Source: Bacillus sp. REN3 (GTDB taxonomy: Bacteria > Bacillota > Bacilli > Bacillales > Cytobacillaceae). From it: a stretch of 64,000 bases of DNA. Location: positions 62,001-126,000 of the forward strand of contig NZ_JAERSD010000010.1 of assembly GCF_017912555.1 (NCBI RefSeq), in the 5' to 3' direction. The translations under genes were made by a program, and so were the position numbers. This document shows positions 53,753-62,890 of the stretch, piece by piece (within the stretch, counting starts at the first letter, position 1; each line of letters opens with the position of its first letter). The notes below the pieces were generated by a model. That model saw only the letters and a list, made by a program, of their open reading frames with translations. It was not told where the DNA came from and made no database searches.

Positions 53753-55384
53753 CTATCTCCGCTCTCCTAAAACGTGCTCAGCTATATTTACTGCATGGTC
53801 ACCGATTCGTTCAAGGTTGCTGATGATGTCCACAAAGACAATCCCTGCCTGTCCAGTACATACCCCTTCATTCATCCGAAGGATATGCTGCTTTCTCAAG
53901 GTGCGTTCCATGCTATCGATTTCCTTTTCCTTTTTGACAACATCAGAAGCAATCTCAAGGTTGTTCTGATCAAGAGAATGCAATGCATCTTCAACAGTGC
54001 GGACAGTCAGGTTGAACATTTTTTCAAGATCCCCCATTGCCGTCTCTGTCATTTTCACTTTGTTCGCCTGCTGATATTCTACCAATTCAAGGATATTTTC
54101 AAAGTGATCGCCGATCCGTTCAATATCTCGGACAGTGTCGATTAGCATACTATGCTCTTCCGAATCATTGCCGGATAATGAGCTTGTCGACAACTCGATA
54201 AGATAATCGGTGATTTTCCTGTCAAGATTGTTGATCGCATCCTCCAGCTGATAAGCTGTTGTCGAATGCTTGACGTTTTTCGACTTTAAAAACTGGAATG
54301 TTTCCTCAAGTCCCTTCAATGCAAACTTGCCCATCCGAAGGACTTCCTCCTTTGCCTGTCCGAGAGCGATAGAAGGAGATTGCTCGATGAAAACCGGATC
54401 AAGATGCTGTGCTTTATAATTAACGATTGCATCATCACCAGGAATAAGCTTTGTCACGATGAATGCCAGCCCGGCCACGAATGGAAGCTGGATCAGCGTA
54501 TTTGTTGTATTGAAAATACCATGGGCAAAAGCGATTGTCATTTCAGGATTGAGGCCAAGATTGCCCTTGATTATACCAATCAGCGCAGTAAATGGATGAA
54601 GCAGGATCAGAAAGATAGTTGCACCAATAAGATTGAACAATACGTGGGTCGCAGCTGCCCTTTTTGCCGCAACGGACGTGCCGATTGCAGCGAGTACAGC
54701 CGTAATGGTTGTCCCGATATTATCTCCAAACAATACTGGAAGAGCACCATCCAGATTGATCAAATTTTCCGCATGCAAACCTTGGAGGATTCCTATTGTC
54801 GCACTCGAGCTTTGGACAATCACTGTGAACAGTGTTCCGATTACAACACCAAGGATTGGATTGGAACTCATCTCAACGGTAAGCTCATGGAATGATTCCA
54901 GCCCGCGGAGCGGTTTCATGCCTCCGCTCATCAGCTCCAGGCCATAGAACAGGGCACCGAAGCCAAAAACAATTTGTCCGAAATGATGGATTTTCTTGCT
55001 TTTGAAGAAGAAGAGCAGGATGGATCCGACAGCAATGATCGGCAGGGAATATTCTCCGATATCAATACCAATGATGAAAGCAGTAATAGTCGTCCCGATA
55101 TTCGCTCCCATGATGACTCCGATTGCCTGGCGCAATGTCATGAAGCCGGCACTGACAAGCCCTACAGTGATGACTGTAGTTGCTGAACTGCTCTGGACCA
55201 AAACGGTGACAATCAGACCAGCGAAAACCCCCATGATGGGATTGGTCGTAAAGCGGTCCAAGACATCCCGCAGTCGTTCACCTGCGGATTTCTGCAAGCC
55301 ATCACCCATGAATTTAATGCCGTATAAGAAAATTCCAAGACCCCCAAAGAATTCAAACAGCATTTCTTGAAGATTCAATTCCAT
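53753..55384 (-). CDS. Na/Pi cotransporter II-related protein with PhoU-like C-terminus
   Basis: 543 aa. Membrane part (residues 1-320) contains the duplicated QSSSATT motif of the Na/Pi family (VLVQSSSATTVITVGLV near residue 65 and VIVQSSSATIGIL near 200) plus two GANIGTTITA/GDNIGTTITA loops. From about 340 on it is a soluble PhoU-like helical domain (DRKITDYLIEL, DIERIGDHFENI, NLERIGDHAVNIAE). It takes up phosphate with sodium and may sense phosphate through the tail. AGGGG precedes ATG 55384. Family YjbB/YqeW/NptA; I leave the symbol open. Confidence 0.9.
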   Translation of the reverse strand: MELNLQEMLFEFFGGLGIFLYGIKFMGDGLQKSAGERLRDVLDRFTTNPIMGVFAGLIVTVLVQSSSATTVITVGLVSAGFMTLRQAIGVIMGANIGTTITAFIIGIDIGEYSLPIIAVGSILLFFFKSKKIHHFGQIVFGFGALFYGLELMSGGMKPLRGLESFHELTVEMSSNPILGVVIGTLFTVIVQSSSATIGILQGLHAENLINLDGALPVLFGDNIGTTITAVLAAIGTSVAAKRAAATHVLFNLIGATIFLILLHPFTALIGIIKGNLGLNPEMTIAFAHGIFNTTNTLIQLPFVAGLAFIVTKLIPGDDAIVNYKAQHLDPVFIEQSPSIALGQAKEEVLRMGKFALKGLEETFQFLKSKNVKHSTTAYQLEDAINNLDRKITDYLIELSTSSLSGNDSEEHSMLIDTVRDIERIGDHFENILELVEYQQANKVKMTETAMGDLEKMFNLTVRTVEDALHSLDQNNLEIASDVVKKEKEIDSMERTLRKQHILRMNEGVCTGQAGIVFVDIISNLERIGDHAVNIAEHVLGERR

Positions 55385-55600
55385 TTTTTCAACCCCTACA
55401 ATAAATTCGACAATCATCTACAAACACAATCATTATGAAGGATTCATGAATTAAAAGTAAACTGTTTCGCTCCTAAATTTACAATTCCTTAACATTCAGC
55501 AGTAATATTACAATTATGTTACAGAAGTGATTTTGTTTGCTTGTTAAAACAAGCAACCGAGGATAAAATGGAAAGTGAATCTATTAAAGGACGTGTCGTC

Positions 55601-56377
55601 ATGAATATTTTTGCACAAATGGTCAGGAGTCTATACTCACCTGCAGATATCGCGAAGTTTCGATTCCAGGGGATTGGCAAGACGATCCTGTATGTATTTT
55701 TACTGACATTGATTTCTGTCATTCCGGCAGCCTACTTTACTTCTGCCGGAATTATTGATGCTGTAGCCGCAGCGGAAGATACAATCGAACGGAAGCTCCC
55801 TCCTTTCACTATTGATAATAGTGAACTGAAGTCAGATATAAAAGAACCGAGGACAATTAAGAACGGGGATATCACCATTATTTTTGATCCTACCGGAACC
55901 ATTGATGAAAAGGATATGGCTGGGATGGAGAGCACCGTTGCCATGTTAAAGAATGAATTTGTCATGGCCGCAGGCGGACAGGTGAATTCCATCCCCTATA
56001 CATTGCTAGGTGATGGAAAGATGACAAAAAATGATGTTTCAAACCTGGTGAGTGATGCTGCCAGTTCCCTTCCTATAGTGATTGGGATCATGGTCATCGC
56101 CATCTATCTTTTCGCAGCCGGTGCCAAGTTCATCGAAATTTCGATCCTTGCATTGTTTGGTTTACTGCTGAAAAACCTTGCAGGTAAAAACCTCCAATAC
56201 AGACACTTATGGAGAATGGGCGCATACAGTGTCACCTTGGCGACCCTCTTCTTCACCATCATGGCTTTATTGAAAACTGCAGTTCCATATAGCTTCATCA
56301 TCAACTGGTTCGTGAGTTCAATGTTTTTGCTGCTGGCAATCAAAGAGGTTCCGAGTCCAAAGACGAAAGCGAAATGA
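55601..56377 (+). CDS. yqgB: DUF1189 membrane protein YqgB
   Basis: 258 aa. One helix near the start (ILYVFLLTLISVIPAAYFTSAG), a soluble outer domain (residues 55-160: FTIDNSELKSDIKEPRTIKNGD, GTIDEKDMAGM), then three C-terminal membrane helices. This is the DUF1189 layout. AAAGGA precedes ATG 55601 (MNIFAQMVRSLYSPADIAKF); upstream in-frame ATGs lack a site. Function unknown. Confidence 0.85.
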   Translation: MNIFAQMVRSLYSPADIAKFRFQGIGKTILYVFLLTLISVIPAAYFTSAGIIDAVAAAEDTIERKLPPFTIDNSELKSDIKEPRTIKNGDITIIFDPTGTIDEKDMAGMESTVAMLKNEFVMAAGGQVNSIPYTLLGDGKMTKNDVSNLVSDAASSLPIVIGIMVIAIYLFAAGAKFIEISILALFGLLLKNLAGKNLQYRHLWRMGAYSVTLATLFFTIMALLKTAVPYSFIINWFVSSMFLLLAIKEVPSPKTKAK

Positions 56378-56378
56378 T

Positions 56379-56408
56379 AAAAAGATGCGTTGTTGCGCAT
56401 CTTTTTTT
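56379..56408 (+). terminator. yqgB terminator
   Basis: AAAAAGATGCG-ttgttg-CGCATCTTTTT followed by more T, two bases after the stop. Confidence 0.9.
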
Positions 56409-56727
56409 TTGCGGGGTTTTCTTTTAAAGAATGGTTTTATAAGTGTCATTGTCTACATTGAAGGGCATCTAGTAGGCTTTCAGCTTTCATTGTTTCCCCT
56501 GTTTTGGCACCGAAGCTATGCCAATCAGCATTCCTTGGCAATCCAGCGATCGATTCCCTATCTGGACAAACTTAAGTCGGCCTATCCAATGCCCAGCTTA
56601 GCGAGTTACCTGTATTATTGTCCCGTGCAGGCGGCGAATCGAAGAACATGAAACATTCTATTAAATCGTTCTAAATCTATTTCTTCTTCATATCTATTTA
56701 GTAAGGTTGTTAAAAGGAGGGATGAGA
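56409..56727. other. Intergenic region upstream of the LysM gene
   Basis: About 320 bases. It should contain the LysM gene promoter; an 88-codon plus-strand frame starting inside the yqgB terminator is not credible. No structure recognised. Confidence 0.4.
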
Positions 56728-57057
56728 TTGAAAAAAATCGCTGGTTTATTAGTAGCGGTGTTAGTCATATTATCCATATACAACGATATGGACAAGGGGA
56801 CTCTACCAGCCGCAAAGAATACAAGAATAGAATCTAACGATAAAAAAGTCGAAAAAGAAATCCTCCCTTTCTTTGAACATACAGTCAAGCCAGGGGATAC
56901 GGTAATATCGGTCCTTGACAGCTACTCAAAATCACCGTTTGAAGTCCCTGTGGCAAAAGCTGTCGAGGATTTCAAGAAATTGAATGATGGGATTGATCCG
57001 CAAAAAATCAAGTTTGGACATACCTATAAATTCCCCGATTACAGCAAAGGAGATTGA
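56728..57057 (+). CDS. Small exported LysM-like protein
   Basis: 109 aa. Signal anchor (IAGLLVAVLVILSIYND) then a LysM-like fold from about residue 55 (HTVKPGDTVISVLDSYS ... LNDGIDPQKIKFGHTYKFPDY). It starts at TTG 56728, six bases after AGGAGGG; the in-frame ATG at 56722 touches the ribosome binding site. LysM modules bind peptidoglycan. It is 108 bases before ispG on the same strand. Confidence 0.75.
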   Translation: MKKIAGLLVAVLVILSIYNDMDKGTLPAAKNTRIESNDKKVEKEILPFFEHTVKPGDTVISVLDSYSKSPFEVPVAKAVEDFKKLNDGIDPQKIKFGHTYKFPDYSKGD

Positions 57058-57165
57058 AGAGACGATTTATCATCCTTGTCAATCAGAGCCAAAGATTGAT
57101 AAAATGGGGATATGCATCATTAAGATGGTTCTATGAATTCCATTTATTAAAGGAGCGAATCACCA

Positions 57166-58275
57166 TTGAGTGAAATTATACATCGTACCAAAACACGCCC
57201 CATCAAGGTTGGGAACCTGACAATCGGGGGGAACAATGAAGTCGTCATCCAGAGCATGACCACAACAAAGACACATGATGTTGAGGCAACTGTCGCCGAA
57301 ATCAAGAGGCTGGAGGAGGCTGGATGCCAGATTGTCCGCGTCGCCTGTCCGGATGAGCGGGCAGCAAATGCTATTTCTGAAATTAAAGAACGGATCAATA
57401 TCCCGCTTGTTGTCGATATTCATTTTGATTATCGCCTTGCCTTGAAGGCAATCGAGGGCGGAGCAGATAAGATAAGGATCAACCCTGGGAATATTGGGAA
57501 GCGCGAGAAGGTAGAAGCTGTCGTAAAAGCAGCCAAGGAACGCGGAATCCCAATTAGGATTGGCGTGAACGCTGGTTCTCTCGAAAAGCGGATCCTTGAG
57601 AAGTATGGCTATCCTACAGCGGATGGAATGGTAGAGAGTGCCCTTCATCACATCAAAATCCTTGAAGACCTTGATTTCCATAATATCATCGTTTCCATGA
57701 AGGCATCCGATGTCAACCTTGCAATCGAAGCATATGAGAAGGCAGCGAAAGCGTTCGATTATCCACTTCATCTCGGGATCACGGAATCCGGCACCTTGTT
57801 TGCAGGCACTGTCAAGAGCGCGGCGGGTCTTGGAGCGATCCTCTCGAAGGGAATTGGCAATACACTTAGAGTATCTTTGAGTGCAGACCCTGTTGAAGAA
57901 GTAAAGGTTGCAAGGGAATTGCTTAAATCCTTTGGACTTGCCTCAAATGCAGCCACATTGATTTCCTGTCCGACCTGTGGAAGGATTGAGATTGACTTGA
58001 TTAGCATCGCTAATGAAGTAGAGGAATATATATCAAAAATCAAGGCACCGATCAAGGTAGCGGTCCTTGGATGTGCAGTGAACGGCCCAGGGGAAGCCCG
58101 CGAGGCAGACATAGGGATAGCAGGAGCGCGAGGAGAAGGCTTATTATTCCGCAAAGGCGAAATCATCCGCAAGGTTCCTGAGGCAACGATGGTGGATGAA
58201 CTTAAGAAAGAAATTGATAAAATTGCTGAAGAATATTTCGCAAAGAAGGAAGAAGAGGCAGCGATCCAGCAGTAA
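57166..58275 (+). CDS. ispG: (E)-4-hydroxy-3-methylbut-2-enyl-diphosphate synthase
   Basis: 369 aa Fe-S enzyme of the MEP isoprenoid pathway. N-terminal TIM barrel ([19 protein letters not shown] region to residue 250), C-terminal reductase-like domain with [4Fe-4S] ligands Cys268 and Cys271 (CPTCGR), Cys303 and Glu310 ([10 protein letters not shown]). It forms HMBPP. TTG 57166 has AGGAG ten bases upstream. Followed directly by a strong terminator. Confidence 0.96.
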   Translation: MSEIIHRTKTRPIKVGNLTIGGNNEVVIQSMTTTKTHDVEATVAEIKRLEEAGCQIVRVACPDERAANAISEIKERINIPLVVDIHFDYRLALKAIEGGADKIRINPGNIGKREKVEAVVKAAKERGIPIRIGVNAGSLEKRILEKYGYPTADGMVESALHHIKILEDLDFHNIIVSMKASDVNLAIEAYEKAAKAFDYPLHLGITESGTLFAGTVKSAAGLGAILSKGIGNTLRVSLSADPVEEVKVARELLKSFGLASNAATLISCPTCGRIEIDLISIANEVEEYISKIKAPIKVAVLGCAVNGPGEAREADIGIAGARGEGLLFRKGEIIRKVPEATMVDELKKEIDKIAEEYFAKKEEEAAIQQ

Positions 58276-58281
58276 AACGTG

Positions 58282-58316
58282 AAAGGCCCGGAATATGAAC
58301 GCTCCGGGCCTTTTGG
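58282..58316 (+). terminator. ispG terminator
   Basis: AAAGGCCCGGA ... TCCGGGCCTTTT, eight bases after the stop. Confidence 0.88.
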
Positions 58317-58328
58317 CGTCATTCACTG

Positions 58329-58697
58329 TCAAAAAAACGGCAGGATGAACAAGCCGATGAGTATGGAAATCGTCCCTATTCCTATGGCCCAGCTTCCAAG
58401 GGCTGCCCCTCTTCGGCGTGCGGCAATACCCAGGACGATTCCAGCTGCCCCAAAGAGTACAGGTAGAATAAACAGCGACAAGATCGATAGGGCAAGGGCT
58501 GAATATCCAAGCCCCCTCCCGTCAGTAGTTGTGTCATCATCTGATGCCCTTCTTCTTTCAGCAGGTGCGGGAGTGGCGATTTCAGCCGCGGTTTCCTCCT
58601 GATAAATTTCATCTCGCGCATCCCGAATCGTGATGACATCCTGCTCAGGTTCGGTAATATACTCGGAACCCCTGTTCATTCGTTCTTGGTCTGCCAC
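58329..58697 (-). CDS. yqfX: DUF4190 membrane protein YqfX
   Basis: 122 aa. A charged, disordered N-terminus (residues 1-60, rich in E, D, R, A, T), then two transmembrane helices in LGYSALALSILSLFILPVLF and IGTISILIGLFILPFF with the glycine-rich hinge GAAGIVLGIAARRRGAALG between them, the DUF4190 pattern. GTG 58697 with GAGGG upstream. Function unknown. Confidence 0.8.
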   Translation of the reverse strand: MADQERMNRGSEYITEPEQDVITIRDARDEIYQEETAAEIATPAPAERRRASDDDTTTDGRGLGYSALALSILSLFILPVLFGAAGIVLGIAARRRGAALGSWAIGIGTISILIGLFILPFF

Positions 58698-58855
58698 TTT
58701 AATCCCTCGCTTTCATAGTGGAGCATTCATTAGTGTTTGCAGTTCAGGTTCATTTCAGCATGGCAATGTTTGTCTGAAAAAGTAAATCTTTTTTAGGGGA
58801 TGAACATTTGGTAAGATGAAGAAAACAGATATTTTTAACTTTAAGGAGCAAGATA

Positions 58856-59425
58856 ATGAAAAAGCGTTTCGGCATTGATATTGATGGAACGGTAACATGC
58901 CCTTCCACCTTTGTTCCATATTTGAATCAGGCATTTAACTTAAACATCACCCTTGATGATATCAAGCAGTATGACTTCATGCCCCTCGTTACGGTTTCAG
59001 AAAAAGAATTTTCTTCGTGGTTCACGAAAGTTGAACCCGAAATATATTCAAAATCCCCTCTTGCGAGCGGAGCCAAGGAAATTTTGAAGTCCTGGGAGAA
59101 AGAACATGAATTGTACTTTATCAGTGCCAGAGGAAGCCATTTGCTCGAATTGACGAAGGAGTGGTTCACGGCTAATGAAATTCTTTACCATGACATCCAT
59201 CTGATTGGCTCACATGATAAAATTGAGGCAGCACAAAAATATGATGTCGATATTTTTTTCGAAGATAAACATGATAATGCAGTCGACATCAATCAGGAAC
59301 TTGGAATCCCCGTCATTCTCTTCAACACTCCATACAACCAGGAACCGACTCCTGAAGGAGTCATCAGGGTCAATAGCTGGAAAGAAGCGAACAGGTGGGT
59401 TCAAAACTGGATGGAAAACAATTAA
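58856..59425 (+). CDS. yqfW: HAD-type 5'-nucleotidase YqfW
   Basis: 189 aa HAD-fold phosphatase of the 5'(3')-nucleotidase C family. Motif I GIDIDGTVT (catalytic Asp8 and Asp10), motif II around ISARG, motif IV FFEDKHDNAVD. AAGGAG precedes ATG 58856. It probably dephosphorylates nucleotides; specificity unknown. Confidence 0.88.
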   Translation: MKKRFGIDIDGTVTCPSTFVPYLNQAFNLNITLDDIKQYDFMPLVTVSEKEFSSWFTKVEPEIYSKSPLASGAKEILKSWEKEHELYFISARGSHLLELTKEWFTANEILYHDIHLIGSHDKIEAAQKYDVDIFFEDKHDNAVDINQELGIPVILFNTPYNQEPTPEGVIRVNSWKEANRWVQNWMENN

Positions 59426-59453
59426 AAAAAACGGCCTCAAAGGCCGTTTTTTT
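59426..59453. terminator. Bidirectional terminator between yqfW and zur
   Basis: AAAAACGGCCT-caa-AGGCCGTTTTT with T-runs on both strands, right after the yqfW stop. Confidence 0.88.
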
Positions 59454-59457
59454 ATCC

Positions 59458-59874
59458 TTATTGCTGGATGCACTCTGGGCATCGTCCGTAAATCTCGAAC
59501 TTGTGCCCGGAAATATCATAACCGGGAAAATCAGCCTCGATGCTTCTCATCGGACAAGTCTCGATTTCTTTAGTTTTTCCGCAATCAAGACAAATAAAAT
59601 GATGGTGATGCTCATTATGCGAGCAGGTGAAACGAAAATGTTTTTCACCAGATAGCTCGGTCATTTCAAGGATCCCCAGTTCAGCAAAGACACTCAGGTT
59701 CCGGTAAATCGTATCAAAGCTCAGACCCGGATAGCGGTCCTTCATATGTTCCAGAATATCACGCGCTGTCAGGTACCTGTCATTATCAGCAAAAATCTGG
59801 AGCATTTCTTCGCGTTTCCCAGTATGCTTATAACCTTGATCCTTCAAAAGTTTCATTGCCTCATGGACATTCAT
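59458..59874 (-). CDS. zur: Fur-family zinc regulator Zur
   Basis: 138 aa. N-terminal winged helix (residues 1-80: KREEMLQIFADNDRYLTARDILEHM, FDTIYRNLSVFAELG), dimerisation domain with HNEHHHHFICLDCGK and CPEC, i.e. two CxxC pairs for structural zinc plus a His-rich sensor region. Its position after znuCB marks it as Zur rather than Fur or PerR. GAGGTGG precedes ATG 59874. It represses zinc uptake when zinc is plentiful. It is in the same operon as its targets, so autoregulation is expected. Confidence 0.92.
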   Translation of the reverse strand: MNVHEAMKLLKDQGYKHTGKREEMLQIFADNDRYLTARDILEHMKDRYPGLSFDTIYRNLSVFAELGILEMTELSGEKHFRFTCSHNEHHHHFICLDCGKTKEIETCPMRSIEADFPGYDISGHKFEIYGRCPECIQQ

Positions 59875-59886
59875 GATACCACCTCG

Positions 59887-60729
59887 CTAAATAGTCCTGG
59901 AGGAAGAAAGCTTCTTGGCCCAGATAGTCAGGACAAGAATAAGGACTGCAATCATGACGATCGTTCCTCCAGGAGCAAGATTCAAATAATAAGAAAGGAA
60001 CAAACCTCCCAATACTGATATCTCACCGAAAAGAATCGAATAGAAGATTGTCTGCCTGAAGCCTTTCGCAAACCGTATGCTCGCCGCCACAGGCAGTGTC
60101 ATCAGCGAAGAAACGAGCAGGATGCCGACTATCCTCATCGATGCTGCGATGACAAGCGCAACCATGACAATGAAAATAAAATGTAGCATTTTTGCAGCGA
60201 TTCCCGTTGCTTTAGCATATTCTTCATCAAAGGATAGCAGGAATAATTCCTTATAAAGTAAAGCAACCAGTAGGATGACAAAAATACTGATGATAGCTAT
60301 TGTCAACAAGTCTGTCCTGCTTACAGCACTGACACTGCCAAACAAGTAGCTGAACAGGTCTGTATTGAAACCGTCGGCTAATGAAATAAAAATTACGCCT
60401 AATCCGATTCCTCCCGACAGGATGATCGGGATGGCCAATTCCTGATAATGCTTGTAAACACTCCTTAATTTTTCAATGAAAAGAGACCCGGCCACCGAGA
60501 AAGCCATGCCCATATAGAGAGGGTTCATGCCGCTGAAAACAATGAACTTCTTCTCAAGCAGAAGGCTCGCGGCAATTCCAGCCAGTGTCACATGGCTGAG
60601 TGCATCGGCAATCAGCGAAAGCCTGCGGACGACAATGAAAACGCCAAGAAGGGGAGCGATGATCCCAATGATCATTCCGGTTAAAAAGGCATTCTGCAAG
60701 AATTCATACTGGAAAAGCCCGCTGATCAT
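59887..60729 (-). CDS. znuB: Zinc ABC transporter permease ZnuB
   Basis: 280 aa ABC-3 family permease with about eight membrane helices. ALSHVTLAGIAASLLLEK is the family signature after helix 2. It overlaps znuC by four bases (ATGA). It moves zinc (or manganese) through the membrane; zinc is preferred because of the adjacent Zur and Zur box. Confidence 0.93.
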   Translation of the reverse strand: MISGLFQYEFLQNAFLTGMIIGIIAPLLGVFIVVRRLSLIADALSHVTLAGIAASLLLEKKFIVFSGMNPLYMGMAFSVAGSLFIEKLRSVYKHYQELAIPIILSGGIGLGVIFISLADGFNTDLFSYLFGSVSAVSRTDLLTIAIISIFVILLVALLYKELFLLSFDEEYAKATGIAAKMLHFIFIVMVALVIAASMRIVGILLVSSLMTLPVAASIRFAKGFRQTIFYSILFGEISVLGGLFLSYYLNLAPGGTIVMIAVLILVLTIWAKKLSSSRTI

Positions 60730-61508
60730 GAATGCGCCCCCTCATGCTTATGGTCATGGGTTAAAACCTGGACGTCATGGCCGTAGATTTCCGATAATTC
60801 ATTGCCCTTCAATTTTTCAAACTCCTCTGTACTTCCATGGAAATGAAGGTTTTTATTCAGGCAGGCAACATCCGTGACCTTATCGGAAATAGTGCCGATA
60901 TCATGGGTAACCAGAAGCAGTGTAATGCCATCCTGTTTATTGAGCCTTTCAAGCATCTCATAGAAGGAGCTGACGTTTTCCGCATCCACCCCGACTGTAG
61001 GCTCATCAAGTATTAGCAATTCCGGTTCCCCTACAAGCGCCCTCGCAATGAACACCCTCTGTTGCTGCCCTCCGGACAATTCACCGATATTCCTGTTCGC
61101 GAAGTCTTCCATGCCGACAGCTCGGATCGCCTCCATAATTTTTTTGTTCTCTGCCTTGCTTATGAATTTGAAGAGTCCGAGTTTTTTCGTCAGACCGCTT
61201 CCGACCACTTCGAATACCGTAGCCGGGAATCCGGTATTGAAGGAGTTGGCCTTTTGGGAAACGAACCCGATTTTATGCTGGTCTTTGAACTTCCCGATGT
61301 CCTGCCCAAAAAGCCGGATAGTTCCCTTTTGGGGCTTGAGCAGCCCGAGCATCAATTTCAGCAAGGTCGATTTTCCGGATCCGTTTGGACCGACGATTGC
61401 CAAAAAACTGCCTTTCGCAATTGATAAATTTATATTTTCGAGTACATTCTCTTTGTCATAACGATAATAAAGATTCTGTACCTGGACGATCTCTTTGTTG
61501 TTCCCCAT
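60726..61508 (-). CDS. znuC: Zinc ABC transporter ATP-binding protein ZnuC
   Basis: 260 aa ATPase. Walker A VGPNGSGKST, signature [16 protein letters not shown], Walker B LLILDEPTVGVD, H-loop LLVTHDIG, and a His-rich C-terminus (THDHKHEGAHS) which may bind zinc. I start at ATG 61508 (MGNNKEIVQVQNLYYRY) with AGGTGA upstream; the upstream in-frame ATG lacks a site. The operon znuC-znuB-zur has no znuA-type binding protein in this window. Confidence 0.94.
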   Translation of the reverse strand: MGNNKEIVQVQNLYYRYDKENVLENINLSIAKGSFLAIVGPNGSGKSTLLKLMLGLLKPQKGTIRLFGQDIGKFKDQHKIGFVSQKANSFNTGFPATVFEVVGSGLTKKLGLFKFISKAENKKIMEAIRAVGMEDFANRNIGELSGGQQQRVFIARALVGEPELLILDEPTVGVDAENVSSFYEMLERLNKQDGITLLLVTHDIGTISDKVTDVACLNKNLHFHGSTEEFEKLKGNELSEIYGHDVQVLTHDHKHEGAHS

Positions 61509-61521
61509 CAAAATCACCTGC

Positions 61522-61542
61522 ATATAAGAATCATTCCGATTT
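61522..61542 (-). promoter_or_regulatory. Zur box upstream of znuC
   Basis: Minus strand AAATCGGAATGATTCTTA plus three more bases; 15 of 20 positions match AAATCGTAATNATTACGATTT. It sits between the -10 element and the znuC start, an ideal place for repression. Confidence 0.75.
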
Positions 61543-61550
61543 ACATTAGT

Positions 61551-61579
61551 AGTATATCTTTTACAAGGGAAAATGTAAA
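61551..61579 (-). promoter_or_regulatory. Promoter of the znuC-znuB-zur operon
   Basis: Minus strand TTTACA, 17-base spacer, TATACT, directly before the Zur box. The -35 is also the left half of TTTACA-N8-TGTAAA. Confidence 0.75.
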
Positions 61580-61668
61580 CCAAAGCCACCTGGAGATTTA
61601 TCATTACTGGAAAAAGTAGTCACGATTTCCATAAACTCTTCATACGCTACTATGGAGGAGTGATGACT

Positions 61669-61923
61669 TTGGCCATTTTTGAAAATATCATTAACCATAA
61701 GATCAAAACCATTTCCGCTGATGAACTGCTTAAATATGCTTCACAATTCCAAATTTCCATCACGAAGGAGCAGGCACAGAAAATTGCCAGGTACTTACGG
61801 GGAAAGCAAGTGAACATTTTCAATGATTCTGAGCGGACAGCCTTGATTAAAGAAATTGCCCGGATCACAGGGCCGGAAACCGCAAGGCAAGTCAACAAGC
61901 TGTTCATCCAATTCACAAAATGA
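61669..61923 (+). CDS. yqfT: DUF2624 protein YqfT
   Basis: 84 aa, all-helical, charged: FENIINHKIKTISADELLKYASQF, EQAQKIARYLRGKQVNIFND, TARQVNKLFIQF. The starts ATG 61663 and TTG 61669 follow GGAGGAG; spacing favours TTG. DUF2624, bacilli only; function unknown. It lies between znuC (divergent) and nfo (convergent). Confidence 0.82.
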   Translation: MAIFENIINHKIKTISADELLKYASQFQISITKEQAQKIARYLRGKQVNIFNDSERTALIKEIARITGPETARQVNKLFIQFTK

Positions 61924-61931
61924 CTTCATGG

Positions 61932-61963
61932 AAAAAGCTGCGCAAAATTGCGCAGCTTTTTTT
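61932..61963. terminator. Bidirectional terminator between yqfT and nfo
   Basis: AAAAAGCTGCGCAA-aa-TTGCGCAGCTTTTT, a perfect palindrome with T-runs on both strands. Confidence 0.9.
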
Positions 61964-62856
61964 CACTGATCATTGAAAATGTTGTCGAGCAGGTTTTCAT
62001 CAAATGTCTTACTTTTTAACATAGCGATCTCATGCTTATAAGGAGCTTTTTTACTGTTCTTGTCTTCACCGACATAAGGTGTCTCAAGAATTTTAGGAAT
62101 ATCCATCAATTGTGGGTGGTGAACAATATAGCTCAATGCCTCAAATCCGATATGGCCAAAACCGATGTTCTCATGGCGGTCTTTCCGCATCCCAACAGCA
62201 TTCTTGCTGTCATTGATATGCAGTACTTTCAGCCTGTCAAGACCAAGGACCTTGTCGAATTCATTGAGGACTCCATCGAAATCCTCGACAATTGGATAGC
62301 CGGCATCATGGGTATGGCATGTATCAAAGCAAACAGAAAGCTTGTCATTATATATCACGCCATCGATGATCATCGCCAGCTCTTCAAATGATTTCCCACA
62401 TTCAGATCCTTTTCCTGCCATCGTCTCAAGCGCAATCTGGACATTTTCCTTACCTGTCAGCACTTCATTCAGTCCTTCAACAATCTGTTGGATCCCGATT
62501 TCTGGACCTGCGCCGACATGGGCTCCAGGATGGAGAACTATCTGTCGTGCACCCAAGGCTTCCGTCCTCTCTATTTCACTTCTGAGGAACCTGACACCCA
62601 ACTCGAAGGTATCAGGATTTTGTGAGTTGCCTATATTGATGATGTAAGGAGCATGGACGATGATTTGTTCAATCCCGTTCTGTTCCATATGGCGCTGCCC
62701 TGCTTCGATATTCAGGTCTTCGATTTTCTTCCTTCTTGTGTTCTGTGGTGCACCTGTATAGACCATAAAAGTATTTGCACCATATGAGACGGCTTCTTCA
62801 CTAGCCCCTAGCAGCATTTTCTTCCCGCTCATAGATACATGTGAGCCAATTAACAT
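61963..62856 (-). CDS. nfo: Endonuclease IV (apurinic/apyrimidinic endonuclease)
   Basis: 297 aa TIM-barrel enzyme with three zinc ions. [59 protein letters not shown] and LHINDSKN are the metal-binding signatures. It cuts the backbone 5' to abasic sites in base excision repair. GGGGGAG precedes ATG 62856. Next to cshB, as in B. subtilis (yqfS-yqfR). Confidence 0.96.
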   Translation of the reverse strand: MLIGSHVSMSGKKMLLGASEEAVSYGANTFMVYTGAPQNTRRKKIEDLNIEAGQRHMEQNGIEQIIVHAPYIINIGNSQNPDTFELGVRFLRSEIERTEALGARQIVLHPGAHVGAGPEIGIQQIVEGLNEVLTGKENVQIALETMAGKGSECGKSFEELAMIIDGVIYNDKLSVCFDTCHTHDAGYPIVEDFDGVLNEFDKVLGLDRLKVLHINDSKNAVGMRKDRHENIGFGHIGFEALSYIVHHPQLMDIPKILETPYVGEDKNSKKAPYKHEIAMLKSKTFDENLLDNIFNDQ

Positions 62857-62890
62857 CCTGATCTCTCCCCCGAATTTGCTTTTTGGTCAT

